Shown: positions 24,018 through 31,864 of the stretch, piece by piece
How the letters are laid out: each line of letters begins with the position of its first letter
Numbering within the stretch: the stretch's first letter is position 1
Assembly: GCF_009377235.1 (NCBI RefSeq)
Contig: NZ_VMNX01000072.1
Coordinates: forward strand, 1 to 39,794
DNA length: 39,794 bases
Source: Streptomyces acidicola
Lineage (GTDB): Bacteria; Actinomycetota; Actinomycetes; Streptomycetales; Streptomycetaceae
Direction of reading: 5' to 3'
The notes under the pieces: generated by a model
Databases searched by the model: none
Told to the model about the DNA's origin: nothing
What the model saw: the letters and a program-made list of their open reading frames with translations, nothing else
Position numbers and translations under genes: made by a program

Positions 24018-25951
24018 CGGACCGGCAGCATCTGCTCGTACGCGGCAGGACGTTCGCGGCCGTGGGCGACGGCGGCGACATCAGCGGGGTACGCGGCGGC
24101 AACCCCCCGGACGGGCTGTTCGTACGGGACGCCCGCCACCTCAGCCGCTGGCAGCTCACCGTCGACGGCGCCGTACCCGAGACGCTCACCCCGGTCGCCG
24201 ACGGCGACACCGCGCGCTGCGTCCTCGTACCGCGCGGCGGCCGCCAGGAGCCGCCGGCGTACACGCTCTTCCGGGAACAGGCCGTCACCGACGGGGCGTT
24301 AGTCGAGTCGCTGCGCGTCACCAGCAACCGCCCGGTACCGACGACGGTCCATATCGCGGTCACCGCGGACGCCGACTTCACGGACCAGTTCGAACTGCGC
24401 TCCGACCACCGCACGTACACCAAGATCGGCGCCGTGCGCTCCCGCACGGTCCTCGACGACGGCGTGGAGTTCAGCTACCGGCGCGGCGAGTGGCACTCCT
24501 GTACGAAGGTCACGTCCGAGCCCGCGCCCGACGGCGTCGAGGAGACGGGCACGGGCGCCCGCCGCCTCGTCTGGGCCCTCGACCTGGAGCCCCACGGCTC
24601 GGCGGAGCTGACACTCCAGGTGGCCGCACGCCCGCACGGCACCCCCCGCGCACCCGAGGTTCCGTCCTCCCCCGCCGTCGCCACCGAGCAACTCCTCGCC
24701 CTGGAGGGCGAGTTCGCGGAGGGCGTGCCCTTCCCGACGAGCTGGCCGGAGCTGGCGGCGGCCTGTGCGCGCGGGCTCAGCGACCTGGCCGTGCTCCAGG
24801 TCCCCGCGACGGGCCCGGACGGGGAGGAACTGCGCGTCCCCGCGGCCGGAGTCCCCTGGTTCCTCACCCTCTTGGGCCGCGACGCGCTCCTCACCTCACT
24901 CTTCGCCCTCCCCTACCGCCCGGAGCTCGCGGCCGCCACCCTCCCCGCACTCGCCGCCACCCAGGCCACCGAGGTCGGCCTCGACGCGGTGGCCCAGCCG
25001 GGCAAGATCGTGCACGAGGTACGGCACGGCGAGCTGGCCCACTTCGGCCAGGTGCCGTTCGGGCGGTACTACGGCTCGGTGGACGCGACCCCGCTCTTCC
25101 TCGTCCTCCTCGGCGCGTACGTCGAGCAGACCGGCGACGTGAGCCTGGCCCGCCGTCTGAAGCCCCACGCCCGTGCCGCGATCGGCTGGATGCTCGACCA
25201 CGGCGGCCTCACCTCCCGCGGCTACCTGGTGTACCGCGCGGACCAGGGCGGCCTCGCGAACCAGAACTGGAAGGACTCCCCGGGCGCGATCTGCTCGGCC
25301 GACGGCAGCCGTCCCTCCGGTCCGGTGATGGCGGCGGGCGCCCAGGGCTATGCGTACGACGCGCTGCGCCGCACGGCCCACCTCGCCCGCACGGTGTGGG
25401 AGGACGAGGTCTACGGGGCACTGCTGGAGCAGGCGGCGGCCGATCTGCGCGACCGCTTCCAGCGGGACTTCTGGATGGCCGACCACGGGTTCGCCGCGCT
25501 GGCGCTGGACGGCGACGGCAACCACGTCGACGCGCTCGCCTCCGACGCCGGTCATCTGCTCTGGTCGGGGTTGCTGGACAAGGAGTACGGCGAACTGGTG
25601 GGGCGGCGGCTGCTGGAGCCCGACTTCTTCTCGGGGTGGGGCGTACGGACGGTCGCGGCCGGGCAACCCGCGTATCACCCGCTGTCCTACCACCTGGGTT
25701 CCGTGTGGCCGCACGACAACGCGCTCATCGCGCTGGGGCTCGCGCGCTACGGGCTGCACGACGAGGCGCGGACGGTTGCGCACGGGCTGGTGGACGCGGC
25801 GATGGCGACCGGGCACCGGTTGCCCGAGGTCCTGGCCGGGTACGGGCGGGACACCCACCCGGAGCCCGTTCCTTATCCGCATGCGTGTGTGCGGGAGGCT
25901 CGGGCGGCCGCGGCGCCGCTTGCGTTGCTTACGGCTGTAGGGGGCGCCTGA
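24014..25951 (+). CDS. Glycogen-debranching-enzyme-like glycosidase (N-terminal GDE domain + six-hairpin domain)
   Basis: The 645-residue protein has an N-terminal beta-rich domain (1-210; GDISGVRGGNPPDGLFVRDARHLSRW) typical of bacterial amylo-alpha-1,6-glucosidase-like proteins, and a C-terminal (alpha/alpha)6 glycosidase domain with WFLTLLGRDALLTSLFALPY (about 281-300), NQNWKDSPGAI (about 417-427) and a late HPLSYHLGSVWPHDNALIA. It starts in ATGA overlap with the upstream glycosidase. The family is often annotated as glycogen debranching, but true glycogen GDE partners (glgP, glgB) are absent here. With the GH63-like enzyme and a ROK repressor it forms a small oligosaccharide or compatible-solute breakdown operon. 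Confidence 0.85.
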   Translation: MTDRQHLLVRGRTFAAVGDGGDISGVRGGNPPDGLFVRDARHLSRWQLTVDGAVPETLTPVADGDTARCVLVPRGGRQEPPAYTLFREQAVTDGALVESLRVTSNRPVPTTVHIAVTADADFTDQFELRSDHRTYTKIGAVRSRTVLDDGVEFSYRRGEWHSCTKVTSEPAPDGVEETGTGARRLVWALDLEPHGSAELTLQVAARPHGTPRAPEVPSSPAVATEQLLALEGEFAEGVPFPTSWPELAAACARGLSDLAVLQVPATGPDGEELRVPAAGVPWFLTLLGRDALLTSLFALPYRPELAAATLPALAATQATEVGLDAVAQPGKIVHEVRHGELAHFGQVPFGRYYGSVDATPLFLVLLGAYVEQTGDVSLARRLKPHARAAIGWMLDHGGLTSRGYLVYRADQGGLANQNWKDSPGAICSADGSRPSGPVMAAGAQGYAYDALRRTAHLARTVWEDEVYGALLEQAAADLRDRFQRDFWMADHGFAALALDGDGNHVDALASDAGHLLWSGLLDKEYGELVGRRLLEPDFFSGWGVRTVAAGQPAYHPLSYHLGSVWPHDNALIALGLARYGLHDEARTVAHGLVDAAMATGHRLPEVLAGYGRDTHPEPVPYPHACVREARAAAAPLALLTAVGGA

Positions 25952-25994
25952 GAGCTCGGGAGTATTTGTCGGTTGGCGGCTGCGGGTTGTGTTC

Positions 25995-26047
25995 GGCTGG
26001 TCGCGCAGTTCCTCGCGCCCCTGAAGAGCGCCCCTTGCAGGGGCGCA
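25995..26047. repeat. Dispersed Streptomyces intergenic repeat with alternative hairpins
   Basis: The stretch beginning GGCTGGTCGCGCAGTTCCTC and ending in GGGGCGC belongs to a repeat seen between genes in many Streptomyces genomes. It contains GCGCCCCT twice (26015 and 26028), and both can pair with AGGGGCGC (26039-26046). It lies between convergent genes and may act as a bidirectional terminator. Confidence 0.7.
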
Positions 26048-26052
26048 TTCCC

Positions 26053-27207
26053 TCAGCCCCCTGACGTGTCCAGTTCTGCTTCCTCCGTCACGCCCGTGCA
26101 GTCGTACGGGTCCTTGAGCCAGCCGTCCGGCAGTACCACGCGGTTGTTGCCGGAGGTGCGGCCGCGCGGGCCGTCGGCGCCCGACGGCCAGGGCTGGTCG
26201 AGGTCCAGTTCGTCGAGGCCGTTGCGGAGTTCGTCCAGCGAGGACGTGATCGCGAGGCGCTTGCGCATCTCCGAGCCGACCGCGAAGCCCTTGAGGTACC
26301 AGGCCACGTGCTTGCGGAAGTCGATGACGCCGCGGGACTCGTCGCCGATCCACTCGCCGAGGAGGGTGGCGTGGCGGACCATGACGCCGGCCACCTCGCG
26401 GAGGGACGGGCGGACGAAGTCTCCAGTACGGCCCTCGAACGCCGCCACCAGGTCCGCGAACAGCCATGGGCGCCCCAGGCAGCCGCGCCCGACCACCACT
26501 CCGTCGCAGCCCGTCTCCCGCACCATCCGCAGCGCGTCCTCGGCCGACCAGATGTCGCCGTTGCCGAGGACGGGGATCTCGGGCACGTGCTCCTTCAGGC
26601 GGGCGATGGCGTCCCAGTCGGCCGTGCCGCCGTAGTGCTGGGCGGCCGTGCGGCCGTGGAGGGCGATGGACGTCACGCCCTCCTCGACGGCGATGCGGCC
26701 GGCGTCGAGGTACGTGATGTGGTCGTCGTCGATGCCCTTGCGCATCTTCATCGTGACGGGGAGGTCACCGGCCCCGGTCACGGCCTCGCGGAGGATCGCG
26801 CGGAGGAGGTTGCGCTTGTACGGGAGGGCCGAGCCGCCGCCCTTGCGGGTCACCTTCGGGACCGGGCAGCCGAAGTTGAGGTCGATGTGGTCGGCGAGGT
26901 CCTCCTCCGCGATCATGCGGACGGCCTTGCCGACGGTCACCGGGTCCACGCCGTACAGCTGGATCGAGCGCGGGGTCTCCGACGCGTCGAACCTGATCAG
27001 CTGCATGGTCTTGTCGTTGCGCTCGACCAGGGCCCGGGTCGTGATCATCTCGCTGACGTAGAGCCCCTTGCCCTCGCTGAACTCCCGGCACAGCGTGCGG
27101 AAGGGCGCGTTCGTGATGCCGGCCATGGGGGCGAGCACGACGGGCGGCTGGACGGTGTGCGGGCCGATCCGGAGGGGACTCGTGGGGGCGACGGTGGACG
27201 TGGACAT
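26053..27207 (-). CDS. dusB: tRNA-dihydrouridine synthase (DusB/Nifr3 type)
   Basis: The enzyme reduces uridines in the tRNA D-loop using FMN and NADPH. This 384-residue protein has an FMN-binding TIM barrel starting at LAPMAGITNAPFR (25-37), the catalytic Cys in DLNFGCPVPKV (C114), MKMRKG, ALHGRT, GNGDIWSAEDA and VGRGCLGRPW, then a helical C-terminal domain. The start at 27207 (MSTSTV) gives the usual length; its ribosome site is poor (GAGGG is too close), and GTG codons at 27237 or 27234 remain possible. It is monocistronic and divergent from a drug exporter. Confidence 0.93.
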   Translation of the reverse strand: MSTSTVAPTSPLRIGPHTVQPPVVLAPMAGITNAPFRTLCREFSEGKGLYVSEMITTRALVERNDKTMQLIRFDASETPRSIQLYGVDPVTVGKAVRMIAEEDLADHIDLNFGCPVPKVTRKGGGSALPYKRNLLRAILREAVTGAGDLPVTMKMRKGIDDDHITYLDAGRIAVEEGVTSIALHGRTAAQHYGGTADWDAIARLKEHVPEIPVLGNGDIWSAEDALRMVRETGCDGVVVGRGCLGRPWLFADLVAAFEGRTGDFVRPSLREVAGVMVRHATLLGEWIGDESRGVIDFRKHVAWYLKGFAVGSEMRKRLAITSSLDELRNGLDELDLDQPWPSGADGPRGRTSGNNRVVLPDGWLKDPYDCTGVTEEAELDTSGG

Positions 27208-27274
27208 TCCCTCATTGTCGCGTACTCCGGCCACCACCTCCAGTCATTAGTTAGGCGCACTATTGATTTTGGCG

Positions 27275-27288
27275 TACGATGGAACGCA
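27275..27288 (+). promoter_or_regulatory. Leaderless-type promoter of the DHA2 transporter
   Basis: TACGAT (27275-27280) fits TAnnnT and lies exactly seven bases before ATG 27288, the spacing of actinobacterial leaderless transcripts. No ribosome-binding site precedes the ATG. The region upstream is AT-rich (TTAGTTAGGCGCACTATTGA). Confidence 0.55.
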
Positions 27289-28754
27289 TGCCCGAGCTCA
27301 GTCACCGCCGGCGTCTGCTGGTGCTCGCGATCTGCTGCATGAGCCTGCTGATCGTGAGTCTCGACAACACGGTCCTGAACGTCGCCCTGCCGTCGATGCA
27401 GCGGGAACTGAACGCGAGCGTGTCAGGGCTCCAGTGGACGATCGACGCGTACACGCTCGTGCTCGCCTCACTGCTGATGTTCTCGGGGGCGACCGCGGAC
27501 CGCATCGGCCGCAAGCGCGTCTTCATGGCCGGTCTGGTCGTCTTCACCATCGGCTCGGCGCTGTGCTCCCTAGCCCCGAACCTGGAGGCCCTCGTCGCCT
27601 TCCGGATGGTGCAGGCGGTGGGCGGTTCGATGCTGAACCCGGTCGCGATGTCGATCATCACCAACACCTTCACCGACCCACGTGAGCGTGCCCGCGCGAT
27701 CGGTGCGTGGGGAGCCGTCGTCGGCATATCGATGGCCGCCGGTCCGCTGGTCGGCGGGCTGCTCGTGGAGTCGGTCGGCTGGCGCTCGATCTTCTGGATC
27801 AACCTGCCCGTCGGGCTGGCCGCGCTCCTGCTCACTCTGCGCTACGTTCCCGAGTCCCGCGCCCCGAAGGCCCGCCGTCCCGACCCGGTGGGGCAGGTCA
27901 TGGTGATCGCCCTGTTCGGTGCCCTCACGTACTCGATCATCGAGGCGCCGAACTCCGGGATCGCCCACGTCCTCCCCTTCGCGGTCCTCGCGCTCGTGGC
28001 CCTGATCGGCATCCTCTGGTACGAGCCGCGCCGCGCCGAACCCCTCATCGAGCTGCGTTTCTTCCGGTCGGCACCGTTCAGCGGGGCGACCCTGATCGCG
28101 ATCGGCTCGTTCGCGGCGCTCGGCGGCTTCCTCTTCCTGTCGACGCTGTACCTGCAGAACGTGCGCGGTCTGGACGCCCTGCACGCGGGCCTGTGGATGC
28201 TGCCGATGGCGGTGCCGACCTTCGCCTGTGCGCCGCTGTCCGGCCGGCTGGTCGGCAGCCGGGGGCCACGGCTGCCGCTGCTGCTGGCCGGGTGCGCGAT
28301 GACCGCGAGCGGTGTGCTCTTCGCCGTCTTCGAGGCCGAGACGTCGAACGTCACACTTTTCATCGGGTTCGTCCTGTTCGGCGTGGGCTTCGGCTTCGTC
28401 AACTCCCCCATCACCAACACCGCCGTCTCCGGCATGCCCCGCGCCCAGGCCGGGGTCGCCGCCGCCGTCGCCTCCACCAGCCGCCAGATCGGCCAGACGC
28501 TGGGCGTCGCGGTGATCGGTGCGGTGCTGGCGGCGGGCGTGAGCTCGTCGGCGTACCGGGACACGTTCGTGTCGGCCGCCCGGCCCGGCTGGTGGATCAT
28601 CGCCGGCTGCGGCCTCGCGGTACTGGTCCTGGGCGCGCTCACGACGGGGCGCTGGGCCCGCTGGACGGCCGAGCGCACGGCCGACCGCCTGGAGGCTGCC
28701 GAGGTGCGGGACGCGGCGGGAGTGGTGTCCGGGGCGAACGCCGACCGGGCGTAG
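27288..28754 (+). CDS. DHA2-family MFS drug exporter
   Basis: This 488-residue, 14-segment transporter has the family motifs LDNTVLNVALPSM (about residues 25-37), GRKRVF in loop 2-3, and GPLVGGLL in segment 5 (drug:H+ antiporter motif C). Charged residues in loops and an antiport motif favour efflux of hydrophobic or aromatic compounds. ATG 27288 (MPELSH) is preferred over 27279 because the latter lies inside the -10 element. There is no adjacent regulator gene; the divergent partner is dus. Tandem 22-bp repeats begin at the stop codon. Confidence 0.9.
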   Translation: MPELSHRRRLLVLAICCMSLLIVSLDNTVLNVALPSMQRELNASVSGLQWTIDAYTLVLASLLMFSGATADRIGRKRVFMAGLVVFTIGSALCSLAPNLEALVAFRMVQAVGGSMLNPVAMSIITNTFTDPRERARAIGAWGAVVGISMAAGPLVGGLLVESVGWRSIFWINLPVGLAALLLTLRYVPESRAPKARRPDPVGQVMVIALFGALTYSIIEAPNSGIAHVLPFAVLALVALIGILWYEPRRAEPLIELRFFRSAPFSGATLIAIGSFAALGGFLFLSTLYLQNVRGLDALHAGLWMLPMAVPTFACAPLSGRLVGSRGPRLPLLLAGCAMTASGVLFAVFEAETSNVTLFIGFVLFGVGFGFVNSPITNTAVSGMPRAQAGVAAAVASTSRQIGQTLGVAVIGAVLAAGVSSSAYRDTFVSAARPGWWIIAGCGLAVLVLGALTTGRWARWTAERTADRLEAAEVRDAAGVVSGANADRA

Positions 28755-28836
28755 CTCAGGTGTGTCAGGTGCGTGGGTCAGGTGCGCCAGGTGCGTAGCT
28801 CCAGCGCGCCGGGTGCGTAGCTCCAGCGCGCCAGGT
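28749..28836. repeat. Four 22-bp tandem repeats at the 3' end of the exporter gene
   Basis: Units at 28749, 28771, 28793 and 28815 are exactly 22 bp. Each begins GCGT and ends in (A/G)GGT. Units 3 and 4 differ at one base; 1 and 2 are more diverged. The first contains the exporter stop codon TAG. There are no spacers. Confidence 0.85.
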
Positions 28837-28876
28837 ACGCCCCCGCCGCCACAACGGGATCAGCCGCCCCACGGGA

Positions 28877-29944
28877 TCACCGGGTGGCCGCCTCCCGTTC
28901 CAGCGCGAGGGCGTGCAGCTTCTCCAGCCGCTCGCGCGACTCCTCGTCGACCGGCGCGTACGTCACCATCCGTGGTCCGCTGCTCGGGCCGAGCCAGAGG
29001 TCGGTGTGGTCGAGGGTGAGCGGGCCGACATGGGCGTTTACGAACTGCTTGCGTTTGCTGCGGGCGCCCGCGACGACCTCGTGGCGGTCCCAGGCCTCGC
29101 GGAACTCCGCGGACTCCGTGTGCAGCCGGTTCAACAGCGTCTTCCAGGCGGGGTCGGCGAGATGACCGGCCATCGCGGCGCGCAGCTTGGCGGCCATGAA
29201 CCGGGTGGTCTCCTCCAGGTGCACGATCGACGAGCGCCACTCCTCGTGGGTGTAGGCGAGGACGATGCAGTTCAGGTCCTCGGGCGGCACCGCGGCGAGG
29301 TCGCAGAGCAGCAGGCCGTACGTGCGGTTGTACGCGAGGATGTCGTACCGGCTGTTCTGCAGGCAGGCCGGGAACGGCTCCATCTGTTCCAGGATGGCCC
29401 GCTGCGCCGGGGTCACCGACGAGCAGTTCTTGCCGGGCGAGGGGTCGACGGCCCCGGCCAGGTTGAACAGGTGCTCGCGCTCGCTGGAGTCGAGGAGCAG
29501 GGTGCGCGCGAGGGCGTCGAGGACCTGCACGGAGACCTGGATGTCCCTGGCCTGTTCGAGCCAGGTGTACCAGGTGACGCCGACCGCGGAGAGCTGCGCG
29601 ACCTCCTCGCGGCGCAGTCCGGGTGTGCGCCGGCGCCGGCCGCGGGGCAGGCCGACCTGCTCGGGCGTGATGTGCTCGCGGCGGTGGCGCAGGAACGCGG
29701 CGAGTTCGTGCCGGCGCACCGCCGACTCCTGCGCCGCAGGCGGCTGTACCGTCGTCGGCTGGTTCGTCGCAGGCTGATTCGTCGCAGGCTCGCCCATCTC
29801 CGGTGAGCGTGCCTCGGGTGGGCGGGCCTCGCGTGGGCGGGCCTCGCGTGGGCGGGCCTCGCGTGGCGCCTCGGGTGGTGGTGTTCGGCGTGGTGGTGCC
29901 TGGCGTGGTTGTGCCTCGGTCGCCCGTACCGCCATGGTCGTCAT
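28877..29944 (-). CDS. XRE-family regulator with MmyB-like ligand domain
   Basis: The 355-residue protein has a repeat-rich, likely disordered N-terminus (about 1-70), an XRE helix-turn-helix (about 85-155; GLRREEVAQLSAVGVTWYTWLEQ) and a MmyB-like PAS-type domain (about 170-280; LQNSRYDILAYNRTYGLLL). Members of this group mostly repress neighbouring oxidoreductases or transporters and may bind small lipophilic ligands. The gene is divergent from the transporter at 30056 with TACCAGG-type dyads between. The start is uncertain: ATG 29944 has GGAGG one base away, ATG 29935 has it ten bases away, and ATG 29797 would remove most of the repeats. Confidence 0.85.
   Translation of the reverse strand: MTTMAVRATEAQPRQAPPRRTPPPEAPREARPREARPREARPPEARSPEMGEPATNQPATNQPTTVQPPAAQESAVRRHELAAFLRHRREHITPEQVGLPRGRRRRTPGLRREEVAQLSAVGVTWYTWLEQARDIQVSVQVLDALARTLLLDSSEREHLFNLAGAVDPSPGKNCSSVTPAQRAILEQMEPFPACLQNSRYDILAYNRTYGLLLCDLAAVPPEDLNCIVLAYTHEEWRSSIVHLEETTRFMAAKLRAAMAGHLADPAWKTLLNRLHTESAEFREAWDRHEVVAGARSKRKQFVNAHVGPLTLDHTDLWLGPSSGPRMVTYAPVDEESRERLEKLHALALEREAATR
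29746..29855 (-). repeat. Two in-frame 15-bp tandem arrays in the regulator N-terminus
   Basis: Three 15-bp units at 29746-29790 give a TNQPA-type repeat, and three at 29811-29855 give REARP repeats. Both keep the frame. They lie upstream of the first conserved domain. Confidence 0.75.
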
Positions 29945-29986
29945 GCCTCCAGCGTGCGGCCCTGCGGACCCTGTTGCACCTGTTTT

Positions 29987-30028
29987 CCAGGTAGTGCTTC
30001 TACCAGGATAAGGAGACTCTGGTACCAG
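29987..30028. promoter_or_regulatory. Candidate operator pair between the MmyB-like regulator and the MFS exporter
   Basis: CCAGGTAG-TGCTT-CTACCAGG (29987-30007) is a dyad with 7 of 8 pairs. CTGGTACCAG (30019-30028) is a perfect palindrome sharing the same TACCAG half-site. They sit 28 to 69 bp before the exporter start and 43 bp after the regulator start, a normal place for autoregulation plus control of the divergent gene. Confidence 0.5.
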
Positions 30029-30055
30029 GCTGAGCCAGGCAGGAACCTGCTTGGT

Positions 30056-31492
30056 GTGACCGATACGGATTCCCTCACCACCACTCCCGTCCGCGCCCCC
30101 ACCGCCCCGCCGTCCGTGCTGGGCGGCCTCGGGCTCTTCACGGTCCTGCTCGGCGCGGCGCTCCCTCTCATCGACTTCTTCATCGTGAACGTGGCCCTGC
30201 CGACGATCGGCCGCGACCTCTCCGCGAACGAGGCGGTCCTGGAGCTCGTCGTCGCCGGGTACGGCGTCTCGTACGCCGTTCTGCTGGTCCTCGGCGGCCG
30301 GCTCGGCGACCTCTTCGGCCGGCGCCGGTTGTTCCTGTGGGGCATGGCCGCCTTCGGTGTGACCTCGCTGGCGTGCGGGCTCGCCCCGGACGCCTGGTCG
30401 CTGGTGGCGGCGCGGGTCGCACAGGGCGCGGCGGCGGCCGCGATGCTCCCGCAGGTGCTCGCCACCATCCAGGCGACGACCTCCGGCGCGCACCGCGCCC
30501 GGGCGATGAGCCTGTACGGCGCGACGGCCGGGCTCTCCATGGTGGCCGGACAGATCCTCGGCGGCGTCCTGGTGGCGGCCGACATCGCGGGCACCGACTG
30601 GCGCGCGGTGTTCCTGGTGAACGTGCCGGTCGTCGTGGTCGGCCTGGTCCTGGCCGAGCGGGCCGTGCCCGAGACCCGCTCGTCGCACCCGGAGCCCGTG
30701 GACGGTCCCGGCACGGTCCTGCTGGCCGTGTCCCTGCTGACCCTCCTCGTGCCGCTTACCGAGGGGCGGGCTGCGGGCTGGCCCCTGTGGACCTGGCTGG
30801 CGCTGGCCGCGTTCCCGTTCGCGGCCGGTGCCTTCTACCTGGTCGAGCGCCGGGAGGACCGCCTGGGCCGTACGCCTCTGGTACCACCCAGTCTCTTCGC
30901 GCTCACGTCACTCCGCCGGGGCCTGGTCATGATCGTGCCGTTCTCGATCGGATTCAGCGGGTTCATGTTCGTGATCGCGGTGGCGTTGCAGCAGGGCGCG
31001 CGGCTCGGTCCGGTCGCGGCCGGTCTCGCGCTGTCCCCGATGGCGGTGTCGTTCTTCCTCGTGTCGCTGGCGGGTCCGCGGCTGGTCGCCCGCTACGGCA
31101 CCCGCGTGGTGACCGCGGGCGGGCTGATCCAGGCGGTGGGCGTGGCGCTGATGGCCCTCGCCGTGTGGCGGAGCTGGCCGGACCTGACCTGGCTGCCGCT
31201 CCTGCCCGGCGTGACGATCGCGGGTGCCGGTCAAGCGCTCCAACTCCCCATCCTCTTCCGGATCGTCCTCTCCGAGGTCCCGTCCGCACGGGCCGGAGTC
31301 GGCAGCGGCGTCATGATCACCACACAGCAGTCGGCCCTCGCCCTGGGCGTGGCCACCCTCGGCTCCCTCTTCCTCTCGCTGGTCCCGGGGATGGGCATGG
31401 GCGACGCCCTGGCGACGACACTCCTGGTCCAACTGGCGGGAATCGCCCTGACGGTGGCGCTGAGCCTGCGGCTGCCGCGAACGATCAGCTAG
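30056..31492 (+). CDS. DHA2-like MFS exporter (14 segments)
   Basis: A 478-residue membrane protein. The first segment ends in LIDFFIVNVALPTIGRDL (about residues 36-53), loop 2-3 has GGRLGDLFGRRR, and segment 5 has GQILGGVL. These are signatures of EmrB/QacA-type drug exporters. The GTG at 30056 begins the conserved N-terminus, and AGGA lies about 12 bases upstream. It is divergent from the MmyB-like regulator, which probably controls it. No terminator is seen after the stop; the next 160 bp hold short direct repeats. Substrate unknown. Confidence 0.9.
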   Translation: MTDTDSLTTTPVRAPTAPPSVLGGLGLFTVLLGAALPLIDFFIVNVALPTIGRDLSANEAVLELVVAGYGVSYAVLLVLGGRLGDLFGRRRLFLWGMAAFGVTSLACGLAPDAWSLVAARVAQGAAAAAMLPQVLATIQATTSGAHRARAMSLYGATAGLSMVAGQILGGVLVAADIAGTDWRAVFLVNVPVVVVGLVLAERAVPETRSSHPEPVDGPGTVLLAVSLLTLLVPLTEGRAAGWPLWTWLALAAFPFAAGAFYLVERREDRLGRTPLVPPSLFALTSLRRGLVMIVPFSIGFSGFMFVIAVALQQGARLGPVAAGLALSPMAVSFFLVSLAGPRLVARYGTRVVTAGGLIQAVGVALMALAVWRSWPDLTWLPLLPGVTIAGAGQALQLPILFRIVLSEVPSARAGVGSGVMITTQQSALALGVATLGSLFLSLVPGMGMGDALATTLLVQLAGIALTVALSLRLPRTIS

Positions 31493-31569
31493 GAGAAGCC
31501 GTCGAACTTGTCGCCCCGAGAGCCCCTGTTGATGTTGGTCTTGCTGCAAACTCCTTGCTGCACAAAGAT

Positions 31570-31599
31570 TCAGAAGGAATCAGAAGGAATCAGAAGGCT
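31570..31599 (+). repeat. Three 10-bp direct repeats upstream of the small zinc-finger-like gene
   Basis: TCAGAAGGAA, TCAGAAGGAA and TCAGAAGGCT follow without gaps. Just upstream, CTTGCTGCA occurs twice (31542 and 31554). The A-rich, purine-biased stretch is unlike its surroundings and may be part of a promoter or operator. Confidence 0.7.
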
Positions 31600-31654
31600 C
31601 AACACCCCCTGGAGCACCGAGCGTCGCCAGGAGGCGTGGAGACGTGGAGACGTG

Positions 31655-31861
31655 ATGCTGGAGATCAACACGAGCAAGGTGACCCGCTGGGACCAGCACG
31701 GGCGCGAGCACACCGTCCGGGTCGAACGCACGGGAGTGCAGCGCACGATCGCATGCGACACGTGCGGCTGGCGGAAGGGCGCCCAGTTCCTGTCGTGGCT
31801 GAAGGCGGAGGAACACCTGGCCGAGGAGCACCAGGCGACGGTGGACCCGAAGACGGCGTAG
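31655..31861 (+). CDS. Small C2H2-zinc-finger-like protein (68 residues)
   Basis: The product has a short N-terminal strand region (TSKVTRWDQHGREHTVRVER) and then CDTCGWRKGAQ, ending in a helix with EEHLAEEH. The spacing C-x2-C-x16-H-x4-H would bind one zinc ion. GGAG lies five bases before ATG 31655. It is too short to hold an enzyme; a DNA- or protein-binding adaptor is plausible. It is convergent with the CGNR regulator, four bases apart. No characterised family member is recognised. Confidence 0.7.
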   Translation: MLEINTSKVTRWDQHGREHTVRVERTGVQRTIACDTCGWRKGAQFLSWLKAEEHLAEEHQATVDPKTA

Positions 31862-31864
31862 CCC

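Noticed and set aside
28749..28836. CRISPR array
   Set aside because: The 22-bp units are directly adjacent with no spacers, and no cas gene is present.
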